In this document: positions 1 to 9,350 of the stretch, piece by piece
How the letters are laid out: each line of letters starts with the position of its first letter
How positions within the stretch are numbered: position 1 is the stretch's first letter
Origin: Yoonia sp.
GTDB taxonomy: Bacteria; Pseudomonadota; Alphaproteobacteria; Rhodobacterales; Rhodobacteraceae
Assembly (NCBI GenBank): GCA_029252195.1
Contig: JAQXBV010000080.1
Span: 23,248-87,247, forward strand
Direction: 5' to 3'
DNA length: 64,000 nucleotides
Notes under the pieces: generated by a model
What the model was told of the DNA's origin: nothing
The model's input: the letters and a program-made list of their open reading frames with translations, nothing else
The model's database searches: none
Position numbers and translations under genes: made by a program

Positions 1-1
1 T

Positions 2-904
2 TTGATCGATGCCGAGACTGAGGGGCAACGAAAGCAGGCGCTGCGGGTTTTGTCGGGGGCGCTTGGCGATTTGGCAGAGGGATGGCGAGCGAAACTATTG
101 CGCGCTGCAGCATTGATCGAGGCGACAATCGACTTTGCTGACGAAGAGGTTCCGGTGGACGTGTCACCGGAAGTACTGACGCTGCTGTCCGAGGTGAAGG
201 TCGATCTTGCGCGCGAGTCTCGTGGCGTTCAGTTTGCAGAGCGGCTACGTCAGGGCTTTGAGGTGGCGATTGTAGGGGCTCCAAACGCTGGAAAATCGAC
301 ACTCCTCAACAGGTTGGCGGGGCGTGATGCCGCTATTACATCCGAAATTGCGGGCACGACTAGGGACGTTATTGAAGTAAAAATGGACCTGCACGGGCTG
401 CCAGTGACGATTCTTGACACCGCAGGGCTGCGCGAAACGGATGATGTCGTGGAAGAGATTGGCGTGAAGCGTGCCATGGAACGGGCCGCGGGCGCTGATA
501 TTCGGGTTTATCTGCTTACGCCAGACGATATTGTTGAGATACCTCTCAATGAAGATGATTTGGTGCTGCGCGCAAAATCCGATGTTTTTGAGGGTGCGCA
601 GCAAGGTATCTCGGGCAAGACCGGGGACGGCGTTGATGCGCTAGTTGCCCATTTGACGGCGGTTCTGTCAAATCGGGTCGCGGCCGTGGGTGTAGCAATG
701 CGGGAGCGGCATAAGCTTGCGATGCTAAAGTCGCTTGGGTTTCTTAATCTGGCGCAGGATGCTATGGAATCAGGAGATTTCATGGCGGATCTGGTCGCAG
801 AGGATGTGCGTTCGGCAACGCGCGCTGTGGATAGTTTGGTTGGTCGAATTGATGTGGAAGAGGTCTTGGGAGAAATTTTCTCAAGCTTTTGCATCGGAAA
901 ATAG
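2..904 (+). CDS. mnmE: tRNA modification GTPase MnmE (5' end missing)
   Basis: This is the C-terminal 300 residues of MnmE, which with MnmG installs the aminomethyl-type modification on wobble uridine 34 of certain tRNAs. The frame is open to the window edge, so the first visible codon is not the start; the family is about 430 residues and the N-terminal folate-binding domain is outside. Visible are the end of the helical domain, the G domain with P-loop GAPNAGKST (residues about 92-100), GTTRD switch, DTAGLRE, and the C-terminal CIGK that supplies the catalytic cysteine. The fourth GTPase motif, normally NKxD, reads AKSD here. It is separated by 3 bp from mnmG and probably cotranscribed. Identification is from conserved motifs and the neighbour; very sure. 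Confidence 0.97.
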   Translation: MIDAETEGQRKQALRVLSGALGDLAEGWRAKLLRAAALIEATIDFADEEVPVDVSPEVLTLLSEVKVDLARESRGVQFAERLRQGFEVAIVGAPNAGKSTLLNRLAGRDAAITSEIAGTTRDVIEVKMDLHGLPVTILDTAGLRETDDVVEEIGVKRAMERAAGADIRVYLLTPDDIVEIPLNEDDLVLRAKSDVFEGAQQGISGKTGDGVDALVAHLTAVLSNRVAAVGVAMRERHKLAMLKSLGFLNLAQDAMESGDFMADLVAEDVRSATRAVDSLVGRIDVEEVLGEIFSSFCIGK

Positions 905-907
905 GGA

Positions 908-2788
908 TTGTTTCACGTGAAACATTTTGACGTAGCAGTTATCGGCGGCGGACATGCAGGCGCGGAAGCGGCTTTGGCCTCTGCGCGACTAGGGGCGAAA
1001 ACGGCCTTGGTGACGCTTTCGAAAGAAACAATCGGGGTCATGTCCTGCAATCCTGCCATCGGCGGGCTCGGTAAAGGGCACCTCGTACGCGAAATTGATG
1101 CCTTGGACGGCGCAATGGGGCGCGTTGCAGATGCTGCCGGGATTCAATTTCGCCTGTTGAACCGTACCAAAGGCCCGGCAGTCCAAGGGCCAAGAACGCA
1201 AGCGGATCGGGAATTGTATCGTAACGCCATGCAGGCAGAGATCAATGCGACGCCGAATTTGGAAGTGCTCGCGGGAGAGGCTGTCGACCTGATTTTGGAT
1301 GGCGAGCGCGTCGTGGGACTAAAGCTCGCTGACGGTTCCGAAATTCTGACCCGAGCCATCATTCTTACGACTGGCACATTCCTTCGTGGTATTATTCATA
1401 TCGGTGACGTTTCAAAGGCTGGCGGTCGGATGGGGGAGCAACCCTCAGTCGGGATGGCTGAAAGGCTAGAGAGTTTTGGCTTGCCACTCGGGCGTCTCAA
1501 AACAGGGACGCCACCACGGCTCGATGGTAAAACCATTGATTGGGCGCGATTGGAAATGCAGCCAGGCGATGACGATCCGACGCTTTTCTCGTTCCTTTCA
1601 ACAGAGGTTCAAGCGCCCCAGATTAGTTGCGGCATCACGCATACAAATCCGCAAACCCATGACATTATTCGCGAAAATCTGTCTCGCTCAGCGATGTATG
1701 GCGGCCATATTGATGGTATTGGCCCGCGCTATTGCCCTTCAATCGAAGACAAAATTATTAGATTTAGCGATAAGACGTCTCATCAAATCTATCTTGAGCC
1801 CGAGGGGATTAATGATGACACGGTCTATCCAAATGGTATTTCTACCTCATTGCCAATGGATGTTCAGGTTGCCTATGTTCAGTCGATTGTTGGACTTGAG
1901 ACTACAAAGATCTTGCAGCCGGGTTATGCGATTGAATATGACTATATCGATCCACGATCACTGCGCGAAACACTCGAACTTCGGGATGTTCCTGGCCTGT
2001 ATCTCGCGGGGCAGATTAATGGGACGACCGGATATGAGGAAGCTGCGGCTCAAGGGCTTGTTGCCGGCTTGAATGCCGCTCGGTTTGCTCTTGGGAAAGA
2101 CGCAATCTATTTCAACCGTCGTGACAGCTATATCGGCGTGATGATCGATGATCTGACCACGCGCGGCGTGACCGAGCCTTATCGGATGTTTACGTCACGG
2201 GCTGAATTCCGGCTGTCATTGCGAGCTGATAACGCGGATCAAAGACTGACGGCTATTGGGCGCGATATTGGTTGTGTCGGGAATGACCGCTGGACGGCTT
2301 TTAGCACTAAGATGGATGACATAGCGGCAGCCCGCGCCGAGCTATCCGAAATCTCTTTTAGCGCGCGTGAAATCTCGGGCCTTGGCGTAAAGCTAGCGCC
2401 AGATGGTCCACGTCGGACGGCATTAGAGGCTCTGACGCTGACAGATTTCGAATTTTCACATATTGCGGCGTTGCAAGGCGCTCCCGCGACGGGTGATCCG
2501 AAAATCCAACAGCAGATTAAAAACGATGCCCTCTATGCGAATTACATTGCGCGACAGGCAAAAGACATCGCGGCAATGGAGCGGGACGAGAAACACGTTT
2601 TGCCATCCGATATGAATTATACAGAGATCGTCGGCTTGTCCAATGAGCTGGTTCAAAAACTGCAAAAAACGCAGCCCCGTGACGTTGCCCAAGCTGCGCG
2701 CATTGAGGGTATGACCCCCGCCGCACTCATGTTGATTGTATCTTGGCTCAAACGTCAAAAGCGCGCGCAGACTGGGACGGCGGCATGA
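908..2788 (+). CDS. mnmG: tRNA uridine-5-carboxymethylaminomethyl synthesis enzyme MnmG (GidA)
   Basis: MnmG is the FAD-dependent partner of MnmE in modifying tRNA wobble uridine. The 626-residue length is normal for the family. The N terminus carries the dinucleotide-binding motif IGGGHAG (about 12-18) and the family signature [14 protein letters not shown] (about residue 90), and the C-terminal helical domain is intact. The start is TTG at 908, three bases after the mnmE stop; the first codons (FHVKH) are encoded by a perfect parS palindrome, so a later start would discard conserved sequence. The stop overlaps the rsmG start (ATGA). The non-ATG start is forced by the palindrome, which leaves no room for ATG in that register. 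Confidence 0.97.
   Translation: MFHVKHFDVAVIGGGHAGAEAALASARLGAKTALVTLSKETIGVMSCNPAIGGLGKGHLVREIDALDGAMGRVADAAGIQFRLLNRTKGPAVQGPRTQADRELYRNAMQAEINATPNLEVLAGEAVDLILDGERVVGLKLADGSEILTRAIILTTGTFLRGIIHIGDVSKAGGRMGEQPSVGMAERLESFGLPLGRLKTGTPPRLDGKTIDWARLEMQPGDDDPTLFSFLSTEVQAPQISCGITHTNPQTHDIIRENLSRSAMYGGHIDGIGPRYCPSIEDKIIRFSDKTSHQIYLEPEGINDDTVYPNGISTSLPMDVQVAYVQSIVGLETTKILQPGYAIEYDYIDPRSLRETLELRDVPGLYLAGQINGTTGYEEAAAQGLVAGLNAARFALGKDAIYFNRRDSYIGVMIDDLTTRGVTEPYRMFTSRAEFRLSLRADNADQRLTAIGRDIGCVGNDRWTAFSTKMDDIAAARAELSEISFSAREISGLGVKLAPDGPRRTALEALTLTDFEFSHIAALQGAPATGDPKIQQQIKNDALYANYIARQAKDIAAMERDEKHVLPSDMNYTEIVGLSNELVQKLQKTQPRDVAQAARIEGMTPAALMLIVSWLKRQKRAQTGTAA
909..924. promoter_or_regulatory. parS: parS centromere site 1 (ParB binding)
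   Basis: The 16-bp sequence TGTTTCACGTGAAACA is a perfect palindrome and matches the widely conserved chromosomal parS consensus in every base. It lies across the TTG start of mnmG and encodes its residues 2-6. The cognate parA and parB genes are 2.5 kb downstream. ParB loads onto DNA here as a CTP-dependent clamp and spreads, forming the origin-proximal segregation complex. Confidence 0.95.
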
Positions 2789-3396
2789 CATTGCTCGCAG
2801 GTGTGGATGTTTCACGTGAAACAATGGAGCGACTCGAAAGATTTGCTGCGTTAACGCGAAAGTGGAACCCGAGCATCAATCTTGTTGCGAAGAGTACGAT
2901 CCCAGATCTGTGGGACCGCCATATCGTTGATTCCGTACAGCTTTATCCACTTGCCCCAGCTCGCCCGCGACATTGGTTGGATATTGGAAGCGGCGGCGGA
3001 TTTCCCGGGATTATTATGGCGGCGATATCTGCCGAAAAGTCGCCGGAAACCAGGTTCACCTTCATAGAAAGCGATCAGCGCAAATCTACCTTCTTGCGGA
3101 CCGCTGCGCGGGAACTTGGATTGAGAGTGAATGTCATCGCGTCGCGGATAGAAGAAACGGAACCGCAAAGCGCCGATGTCGTCTCTGCCCGGGCTCTGAG
3201 TGCGCTGACTGACCTGCTTCCCCTAATTTCCTTGCATCTCGCACCTGACGGCACTGCGATTTTGCCAAAGGGGAAGACACATCAACAAGAGATTGATGTC
3301 GCAAAGGAAGTTTGGTCCTTTGATGTCGCTTCGCACCAAAGTATGACAGATGAGCAAGCACGCATTCTTGTCGTGAAAGGTATTTCCCGTGATTGA
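2785..3396 (+). CDS. rsmG: 16S rRNA (guanine527-N7)-methyltransferase RsmG
   Basis: RsmG (GidB) methylates N7 of G527 in 16S rRNA using S-adenosylmethionine. The chosen ATG at 2785 overlaps the mnmG stop (ATGA) and gives 203 residues, normal for the family; the frame is open further upstream from 2743 but that would run inside mnmG. The SAM-binding motif I reads [12 protein letters not shown] (about 64-75), and NLVAKST and [10 protein letters not shown] are the family's N-terminal signatures. Residues about 8-13 (DVSRET) are encoded by the second parS palindrome. Its last 8 bp overlap the GTG start of parA, so mnmE-mnmG-rsmG-parA-parB form one tightly packed operon. Confidence 0.96.
   Translation: MTLLAGVDVSRETMERLERFAALTRKWNPSINLVAKSTIPDLWDRHIVDSVQLYPLAPARPRHWLDIGSGGGFPGIIMAAISAEKSPETRFTFIESDQRKSTFLRTAARELGLRVNVIASRIEETEPQSADVVSARALSALTDLLPLISLHLAPDGTAILPKGKTHQQEIDVAKEVWSFDVASHQSMTDEQARILVVKGISRD
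2808..2823. promoter_or_regulatory. parS: parS centromere site 2 (ParB binding)
   Basis: A second exact TGTTTCACGTGAAACA palindrome, identical to the site at 909-924 and about 1.9 kb from it. It is inside rsmG, read in a different frame from the first site so that it encodes part of DVSRET. Two identical sites this close, directly upstream of parAB, support a bona fide centromere cluster. Confidence 0.95.
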
Positions 3397-4213
3397 CCCC
3401 AGCCGTACCGCACAGCCACGCATCATTGCCGTTGCCAACCAGAAGGGTGGCGTTGGGAAGACTACGACCACGATCAATCTTGGCGCCGCACTGGCGGAAG
3501 TCGGGCAGCGTGTTCTGCTCGTTGATCTTGACCCGCAGGGTAACGCCTCGACCGGGCTTGGGATCGAGCAGCATCAGCGGGATGTGACGACCTATGATTT
3601 CGTTTTGGGTGATAGCGGCCCAAGCGAAGCGGTTTTACCGACAAATGTTGAAAATCTTTGGATTATTCCTGCAACGACCGACTTGAGTTCGGCGGACATT
3701 GAACTCATTTCGAACGAGAAGCGCAGCTTTCTTCTCAGTGATGCGCTGCGGCAAACGGCCATGGATCATTTCCGATTTGACTATATCCTGATTGACTGTC
3801 CGCCGTCACTGAATATTCTCACCGTGAATGCGATGGTGTCTGCGGATAGCGTGGTCGTCCCGCTTCAGAGTGAATTTTTTGCGCTAGAGGGTTTGTCGCA
3901 GCTCATGCTAACAATCCGGGAAATTCGCGAAACGGCCAATCCAAACTTACGGATCGAGGGCATCGCCCTGACAATGTACGACAAGCGCAATAACTTGTCG
4001 CAGCAGGTCGAAACGGATGCGCGAGACAATCTGGGGGATTTGGTGTTTAAAACCGTTATTCCGAGAAATGTGCGCCTGAGTGAGGCCCCCTCATTCGCTG
4101 CGCCCGTTCTCACATATGATAGTATGTCAAAGGGAAGCGCTGCATATCGGGCGTTAGCTCGTGAGTTACTTGCAAAAGTTAAAACGCGGAAGGGACTTAA
4201 TCTAAATGGTTGA
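3389..4213 (+). CDS. parA: Chromosome-partitioning ATPase ParA
   Basis: ParA is the Walker-type ATPase that binds the nucleoid and moves ParB-parS complexes towards the cell pole. The deviant Walker A box KGGVGKTT is at about residues 19-26, followed by LLVDLDPQGNAS and the Walker B region DYILIDCPPSL. At 274 residues with only a short N-terminal tail before the P-loop, it is the chromosomal (Soj) type rather than a plasmid ParA with an N-terminal HTH. The start is GTG at 3389, overlapping rsmG by 8 bp; the end overlaps parB by 8 bp. The parS sites just upstream identify it as the origin-segregation ParA. Confidence 0.96.
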   Translation: MIDPSRTAQPRIIAVANQKGGVGKTTTTINLGAALAEVGQRVLLVDLDPQGNASTGLGIEQHQRDVTTYDFVLGDSGPSEAVLPTNVENLWIIPATTDLSSADIELISNEKRSFLLSDALRQTAMDHFRFDYILIDCPPSLNILTVNAMVSADSVVVPLQSEFFALEGLSQLMLTIREIRETANPNLRIEGIALTMYDKRNNLSQQVETDARDNLGDLVFKTVIPRNVRLSEAPSFAAPVLTYDSMSKGSAAYRALARELLAKVKTRKGLNLNG

Positions 4214-5102
4214 TAAGAAAAGCAAATCACGTGGTCTAGGCCGCGGCCTTTCCGCGCTTATGGCCGATATTAACCAAGATATCGCTCCGCAACCGGCTCA
4301 GCCCGTCCGTCGTGCCGATATGCGAGTCCCAATTGAACAAGTGCGCCCAAATCCCGACCAGCCGCGGCGCGCATTCAATGAGGACGCTTTGCAAGAACTC
4401 GCTGCATCAATCGCAGAAAAGGGCGTAATCCAGCCTCTTATCGTTCGTAAACACCCTACAGAAGACGGTATTTTTGAAATTGTCGCTGGGGAGCGCCGTT
4501 GGCGCGCCTCTCAAATCGCAAAACAGCACAATATTCCGATTATTGTTCGCGATTACACCGATACAGAGGTTCTTGAAGTCGCAATTATCGAAAACATTCA
4601 GCGCGCAGACCTAAATCCTATCGACGAGGGCGCAGGTTACAAGCAGTTGATGCAGAAATTCGGCCATACCCAAGAGCAGCTGTCTACTGTTTTGGGCAAA
4701 AGCAGAAGTCATATCGCAAACGTCATGCGGCTTTTGAACTTGCCGGAGGGTGTCCGCGCGTACCTTGTCGACGGCAAGTTAACAGCTGGTCATGCCCGAG
4801 CGCTCATTGGTCATGACGATGCCGAGAAGATGGCCCACCTTATTGTGCAAAAGGGTCTCTCCGTCCGCGAGGCGGAAAGACTGGCAAAACAAGGTCTAAC
4901 CAAGCCAAAAGCCGCTAAGGCCCACCCGATCGCTTCTGCAAAAGATGCGGACACCATTCAAATCGAAGGCGAGCTTTCCGTAGCTCTCGGGATGAAGGTC
5001 ACGATCGACCATAAGCCAGATGCAGAGGGCGGGCGACTTACTGTCAGTTATAATAATCTGGATCAGCTTGATGACCTGCTTCGCGCCCTATCGGGCGGTT
5101 AA
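4206..5102 (+). CDS. parB: Chromosome-partitioning CTPase ParB
   Basis: ParB binds parS and uses CTP to close into a sliding clamp. The N-terminal peptide with GLGRGLSALM (about 10-19) is the ParA-stimulating motif. The CTP-binding motifs are GERRWRA (about 95-101) and ENIQR (about 129-133). The helix-turn-helix that reads parS is at about 160-180 (GKSRSHIANVMRLLNLP), and the C-terminal part is the dimerisation domain. At 298 residues it is normal. ATG at 4206 overlaps the parA stop. Its end overlaps the end of the convergent hemW by 4 bp, leaving no space for a terminator between them. Confidence 0.96.
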   Translation: MVDKKSKSRGLGRGLSALMADINQDIAPQPAQPVRRADMRVPIEQVRPNPDQPRRAFNEDALQELAASIAEKGVIQPLIVRKHPTEDGIFEIVAGERRWRASQIAKQHNIPIIVRDYTDTEVLEVAIIENIQRADLNPIDEGAGYKQLMQKFGHTQEQLSTVLGKSRSHIANVMRLLNLPEGVRAYLVDGKLTAGHARALIGHDDAEKMAHLIVQKGLSVREAERLAKQGLTKPKAAKAHPIASAKDADTIQIEGELSVALGMKVTIDHKPDAEGGRLTVSYNNLDQLDDLLRALSGG

Positions 5103-6286
5103 TCGTCCAGCAAGTGCCGCAAAACCGCATTCAAGATTGGCCGACCTTTTGCGGTCGCCCGTAATTGGCTAAGGTCCAAAGTCACAAGACCGATCTGGAT
5201 CAGCTCTTCAATCTTGGGCGCCAGCTTTTCGCGTTCAGGATCGTGAATACGGTCCAGATTTACGCCGTCAGTTAGCCTGAGCCCCATAAGCAGAAATTCG
5301 GTCGCGGTGTCAGTCTCTGTCAGCGCGACCCGCTCCCCCTCGCCCGACCCTGTTCGCTTGACTTGGTCCAACCAAAGCCCTGGCGTGAGGGGCGTTTCGG
5401 TCGCAAATCGAGTGCCGCCGAGCGTTACCCGTCCGTGTGCGCCGGGACCAATCCCAAGGTAGTCACCATAGTTCCAATAGATCTTGTTGTGGATGCTCTC
5501 TGCGCCGCTTTTTGCATGATTAGACACTTCATATGCCGGATATCCTGCCGCGTCACAGACTGTCTGCGTCATGTCAAACATATCCGCCGCGGTGTCATCT
5601 TCGGGCAAACCGCGCAACCTGCCTGCCGCGTAACGGTCACCAAAAGCGGTCCCACTTTCGATGGTCAGTTGATAAAGCGAAACATGGTCAATTGCCATGG
5701 AAAGAGCTTGTCGGAGCTCCTGCTCCCAAGCCTTCAGAGTTTGGTTTTGGCGTGCATAGATCAAATCAAAACTGACCCGCTCAAAAACATTTCGCGCAAT
5801 ATCAAAAGCGCTGAAGGCCTCTTTCGCGCTGTGCAAGCGGCCAAGCGCCTTGAGGTCTGGATCATTCAGTGCCTGCACGCCCATTGATACCCGATTGACA
5901 CCCGCTTGCCGATATCCGGCAAAACGCCCTGCTTCAACCGAGGTGGGATTTGCTTCTAGGGTGATCTCAATATCGTTCGCCATGCCCCAAGTCGCTCTGA
6001 CTTTCGATAGGATAGCGTCAACGATTTCGGGGTCCATCATGCTTGGTGTGCCCCCACCAAAGAAAACCGACCGCAGAATGCGTCCGCGCGTCACGGCGCC
6101 GACACGGTCAATTTCGCTTAGATAGGCCCTTGCCCAAGCCCATTGGTCAATCTTAGCGGCAACATGCGAATTGAAATCACAATAGGGGCACTTCGCCTGA
6201 CAAAACGGCCAGTGAATATAAAGCCCGAAGCCTGCGTTTTCCCAATCTTCAGGCAAAACAGCCCGCCACCAATTTTGCGAAGGCAT
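5099..6286 (-). CDS. hemW: Radical SAM haem chaperone HemW
   Basis: This is a radical SAM protein related to oxygen-independent coproporphyrinogen oxidase HemN. The cluster-binding motif CxxxCxxC is seen as FCQAKCPYC (about 28-36), followed by FFGGGTPS (about residue 75). The lack of the longer N-terminal region of true HemN, and its position beside rdgB, place it in the HemW family, now thought to carry haem rather than oxidise coproporphyrinogen. The ATG at 6286 overlaps rdgB by 38 bp; a TTG at 6256, five bases before the rdgB stop, is a plausible shorter start that still keeps the cysteines. It follows rph and rdgB in one operon. Confidence 0.92.
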   Translation of the reverse strand: MPSQNWWRAVLPEDWENAGFGLYIHWPFCQAKCPYCDFNSHVAAKIDQWAWARAYLSEIDRVGAVTRGRILRSVFFGGGTPSMMDPEIVDAILSKVRATWGMANDIEITLEANPTSVEAGRFAGYRQAGVNRVSMGVQALNDPDLKALGRLHSAKEAFSAFDIARNVFERVSFDLIYARQNQTLKAWEQELRQALSMAIDHVSLYQLTIESGTAFGDRYAAGRLRGLPEDDTAADMFDMTQTVCDAAGYPAYEVSNHAKSGAESIHNKIYWNYGDYLGIGPGAHGRVTLGGTRFATETPLTPGLWLDQVKRTGSGEGERVALTETDTATEFLLMGLRLTDGVNLDRIHDPEREKLAPKIEELIQIGLVTLDLSQLRATAKGRPILNAVLRHLLDD

Positions 6287-6857
6287 CTGCGCGGTGGCTG
6301 ATCTTGTTCTTTTCCCAACGGTCCATTTCCCCGAAGGTCACATTAAACCCTTCGGGCTGGAAAATCGGATCATACCCATGCCCCTGATTACCCCGCATCG
6401 GCCAGACAATCTCGCCCTCCATGACGCCCGGAAAAACCTCGTCATGGCCATCGGGCCAAGCCAGCACAAGCGTGCAGCAAAAGCGTGCCGTCCGAGGGAA
6501 TGGCGCATTTGCAGCTTCCAGCTCGTTCCAGCTCCGCGTCATCGCCATCACAAAATCGCGGCCATTTGGTGCTTCCGCCCAATCGGCTGTATAAACCCCC
6601 GGTGCGCCACCCAGTCCGTCGATCTCGATCCCGCTATCGTCCGCGAGCGCTGGCAGCCCTGTCGCCTTCGCCGCCGCATGTGCTTTAATCCGTGCATTCC
6701 CGACGAACGTCGTCTCTGTCTCGTCGGGTTCAGGTAGCCCGTGGTCATCGTTCGAGGTCAGCGTGATCCCAAAGGGGCGCAGCAGATCCTGAATTTCCTC
6801 AAGTTTCCCCTTATTGTGTGTCGCCACAACCAACTGCTGACCATCGAACTTGCGCAT
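6249..6857 (-). CDS. rdgB: dITP/XTP pyrophosphatase RdgB
   Basis: RdgB hydrolyses non-canonical purine triphosphates (dITP, XTP) and keeps them out of DNA and RNA. The substrate-binding VATHNKGK is at about residues 11-18, the conserved ADDSGIEIDGLGGAPGVY at about 70-87, and SHRADAF near the C terminus. The length of 202 residues is normal. Its start codon shares one base with the rph stop (TGATG), and it overlaps hemW, so rph-rdgB-hemW is an operon. Confidence 0.95.
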   Translation of the reverse strand: MRKFDGQQLVVATHNKGKLEEIQDLLRPFGITLTSNDDHGLPEPDETETTFVGNARIKAHAAAKATGLPALADDSGIEIDGLGGAPGVYTADWAEAPNGRDFVMAMTRSWNELEAANAPFPRTARFCCTLVLAWPDGHDEVFPGVMEGEIVWPMRGNQGHGYDPIFQPEGFNVTFGEMDRWEKNKISHRADAFAKLVAGCFA

Positions 6858-7564
6858 CAGGACACCGCCGCCAATTGCGCCGCTGTCAATTGCGCGACCC
6901 CAGCCTCTGCCAAATCAAGCAACCCGTCCATCTGGGTCCGCGTGAAGATTGATCCCTCTGCGGACATCTGGACTTCGATCAGCTTGCCGGCCGTCATGAC
7001 AAAGTTCCCGTCTACCCCAGCTTCGGAATCTTCCGGGTAATCCAGGTCCATCACCAACTGCCCCGCGTAAATGCCGCAAGATACCGCAGCAACAGGATCA
7101 ACCAGAGGGTCGGACGTAATGAGGCCCGCTTTCATCAACTTGTTTACGGCCAGTTTCAACGCAACCCAACCGCCAGTGATAGAAGCACAGCGCGTCCCGC
7201 CGTCTGCCTGAATAACATCGCAATCGACGACAATCTGCCGCTCCCCCAAGGCCACACGATCCACGCCGGCCCGCAAAGAGCGCCCGATAAGGCGCTGAAT
7301 TTCTTGTGTCCGACCCGATTGCGTGGTTTTCGCCTCGCGCCGCATCCGTGTATTTGTCGCCCGTGGCAGCATCCCGTATTCGGCGGTGACCCAGCCAAGG
7401 CCTGATCCTTTCAAAAACGAAGGCGGACGATCCTCGATTGTCGCTGTGCACAAAACATGCGTGTTGCCGCATTTGATCAGACAGGAGCCTTCAGCGTGCA
7501 TCGTGACACCAGTCTCAATTTCAATCTTACGCATTTCGTTTGTCTGACGGCCGGATGGACGCAT
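6857..7564 (-). CDS. rph: Ribonuclease PH
   Basis: RNase PH is a phosphate-dependent 3' exoribonuclease that trims tRNA precursors. The start is taken at the ATG at 7564 giving [12 protein letters not shown], the usual N terminus of the family, and 235 residues; the frame is open upstream to 7675 but without conserved sequence. Family signatures seen are [27 protein letters not shown] and [19 protein letters not shown]. It is first in the minus-strand rph-rdgB-hemW operon and divergent from hrcA, with about 120 bp between the two start codons. Confidence 0.96.
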   Translation of the reverse strand: MRPSGRQTNEMRKIEIETGVTMHAEGSCLIKCGNTHVLCTATIEDRPPSFLKGSGLGWVTAEYGMLPRATNTRMRREAKTTQSGRTQEIQRLIGRSLRAGVDRVALGERQIVVDCDVIQADGGTRCASITGGWVALKLAVNKLMKAGLITSDPLVDPVAAVSCGIYAGQLVMDLDYPEDSEAGVDGNFVMTAGKLIEVQMSAEGSIFTRTQMDGLLDLAEAGVAQLTAAQLAAVS

Positions 7565-7687
7565 GGGGAAAACTCCTGTCACCAATGGTTGCGCGCATGG
7601 GATACGCTCCCAATGTCTAAAAACCAAGCCCGATTGACGCCCGACCCCAGATAGCTTTAATACGGTCAGCCACAAAGTTAGGTTTCA

Positions 7688-8752
7688 ATGACCCAAAAAC
7701 CTCCACAATACGCAGAAATGAATGAACGCTCGCGAGAGGTGTTTCGTTGCGTCGTCGAAGGCTACCTTGAAACAGGCGCGCCCGTTGGCTCGCGTACGCT
7801 TACGCGGTCGCTTTCTGAGCAAGTAAGCGCCGCGACAATTCGCAACGTGATGCAAGATCTTGAACATCTGGGTTTGCTTGGCAGCCCCCATGTCTCGGCT
7901 GGGCGTGTGCCGACGCAAATTGGGCTGCGGATGTTCGTCGATGGTATTCTTGAGGTCGGCGATGTGACGGGTGAAGACCGCCAAACCATCGACCAGACCA
8001 TCGGCAACAACCAGCAAGACGTCACCACCCTGCTCGACCGCGTCGGCTCTGTCCTGTCTGGTATGACCCGTGGCGCAAGCCTCGTCCTGACCCCAAAGCA
8101 AGAAGCGCCGATCAAGCATATCGACTTCGTATCCTTGTCGCGTGAGCGCGCGCTGGTCGTGCTCGTCTTTGCAGATGGGCGCGTCGAGAACCGCCTCTTC
8201 TCGCCCCCCGAGGGACAAACCCCGTCGTCCATGCGCGAGGCTGCCAACTTTCTCAACGCAATCGCTGAGGGTCATACGCTTTCTGAAATGGGGGCTGTCA
8301 TCAAGCGCGAGATTGCCGCGCGCCGCTCCGAGATTGACAGTCTCGCTGCCGAACTTGTCGAAAGCGGTTTTGCGACATGGGAAAATGAGGGCGAAAATAC
8401 GGAACGCCTCATCGTGCGCGGCCGCGGCAATCTGCTGTCCGAACATGAAACCGAGGCCGATCTCGACCGCATCCGCACGTTGTTTGACGACCTTGAACGT
8501 AAGCGCGATATCGCTCAATTCCTTGAATTGGCCGAGGGCGGCGACGGCGTGCGTATTTTTATTGGCTCAGAGAATAAACTTTTTTCACTTTCGGGTTCCT
8601 CTTTGGTCGTTTCTCCTTATATGAACGCCGACCAGAAGATCATTGGCGCCGTAGGCGTCATCGGGCCGACTCGCCTCAATTACGGGCGCATCGTGCCTAT
8701 CGTGAATTACACCGCACAGTTGGTGGGCAAGATGATTGCCGACCGCACTTGA
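7688..8752 (+). CDS. hrcA: Heat-inducible transcription repressor HrcA
   Basis: HrcA represses class I heat-shock operons by binding the CIRCE inverted repeat. The 354-residue protein has the N-terminal winged-helix region (RSREVFRCVVEGYLETGAPVG, and later SAATIRNVMQDLEHLG) and the central GAF-like dimerisation domain. I found no CIRCE element in front of any gene in this window, so its target (typically groESL) must be elsewhere. A possible promoter is TTGACG at 7634-7639 with a poor AT-rich -10 about 17 bp later; this is weak. It is 12 bp upstream of grpE and forms the usual hrcA-grpE pair. Confidence 0.95.
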   Translation: MTQKPPQYAEMNERSREVFRCVVEGYLETGAPVGSRTLTRSLSEQVSAATIRNVMQDLEHLGLLGSPHVSAGRVPTQIGLRMFVDGILEVGDVTGEDRQTIDQTIGNNQQDVTTLLDRVGSVLSGMTRGASLVLTPKQEAPIKHIDFVSLSRERALVVLVFADGRVENRLFSPPEGQTPSSMREAANFLNAIAEGHTLSEMGAVIKREIAARRSEIDSLAAELVESGFATWENEGENTERLIVRGRGNLLSEHETEADLDRIRTLFDDLERKRDIAQFLELAEGGDGVRIFIGSENKLFSLSGSSLVVSPYMNADQKIIGAVGVIGPTRLNYGRIVPIVNYTAQLVGKMIADRT

Positions 8753-8764
8753 AGGACGAAGAAG

Positions 8765-9301
8765 ATGGCAAATGACGAACCGCAAAGCTTGGATGACCTC
8801 GCTGCAGAAGGCGATATGCAAGACGATATGCTTGGACGCATTGCGGACCTAGAAGCTGAACGCGACGAATTCCGCGACAAATTCATGCGTGCGCTCGCCG
8901 ATACCGAAAACACACGCAAACGGTCCGAGCGTGACCGCCGCGAGGCCGAAAACTATGGCGGCTCCAAACTCGCCCGCGATATGCTACCCGTCTACGACAA
9001 CATGCGCCGTGCACTTCAGTCGGTTGAAGAAGAAGGCAAAGAAGTGAACAAAGCGCTGCTCGAAGGTATCGAGATCACGATGCGCGAACTGATTTCCGTT
9101 TTCAAAAAGCACGGTATTGATCCTATCGTTCCAGCGGTTGGCGATAAGTTCGATCCGCAAATCCACCAAGCGATGTTCGAGGCCCCTCTGCCGGGTACGA
9201 AGGCTGGCGACATCATCCAAGTCGCCGCCGAAGGTTTTATGCTCCACGACCGTCTTCTGCGTCCGGCGCAAGTGGGTGTGTCTTCTATGCCTGCGAGCTA
9301 A
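8765..9301 (+). CDS. grpE: Nucleotide exchange factor GrpE
   Basis: GrpE releases ADP from DnaK and completes the DnaK-DnaJ-GrpE chaperone cycle; dnaK and dnaJ are 50 kb away in this same window. The 178-residue protein shows the long N-terminal coiled coil (ADLEAERDEFRDKFMRALAD), then the conserved LLPVYDNMRRAL-type region and the beta-domain ending in DRLLRPAQVGVS. It starts 12 bp after hrcA and is followed by a hairpin that probably terminates the pair. Confidence 0.96.
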   Translation: MANDEPQSLDDLAAEGDMQDDMLGRIADLEAERDEFRDKFMRALADTENTRKRSERDRREAENYGGSKLARDMLPVYDNMRRALQSVEEEGKEVNKALLEGIEITMRELISVFKKHGIDPIVPAVGDKFDPQIHQAMFEAPLPGTKAGDIIQVAAEGFMLHDRLLRPAQVGVSSMPAS

Positions 9302-9316
9302 AAACCGACATCTAAG

Positions 9317-9342
9317 CCGCCGCAGTTTCAAAATTGCGGCGG
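9317..9342. terminator. Candidate bidirectional terminator between grpE and mutS
   Basis: An 8-bp perfect stem (CCGCCGCA / TGCGGCGG) with a 10-nt loop sits between the convergent grpE and mutS stop codons. The T-tract on either side is weak, so efficiency is uncertain, but position and symmetry fit a shared terminator. Confidence 0.55.
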
Positions 9343-9350
9343 TCTGTTCA

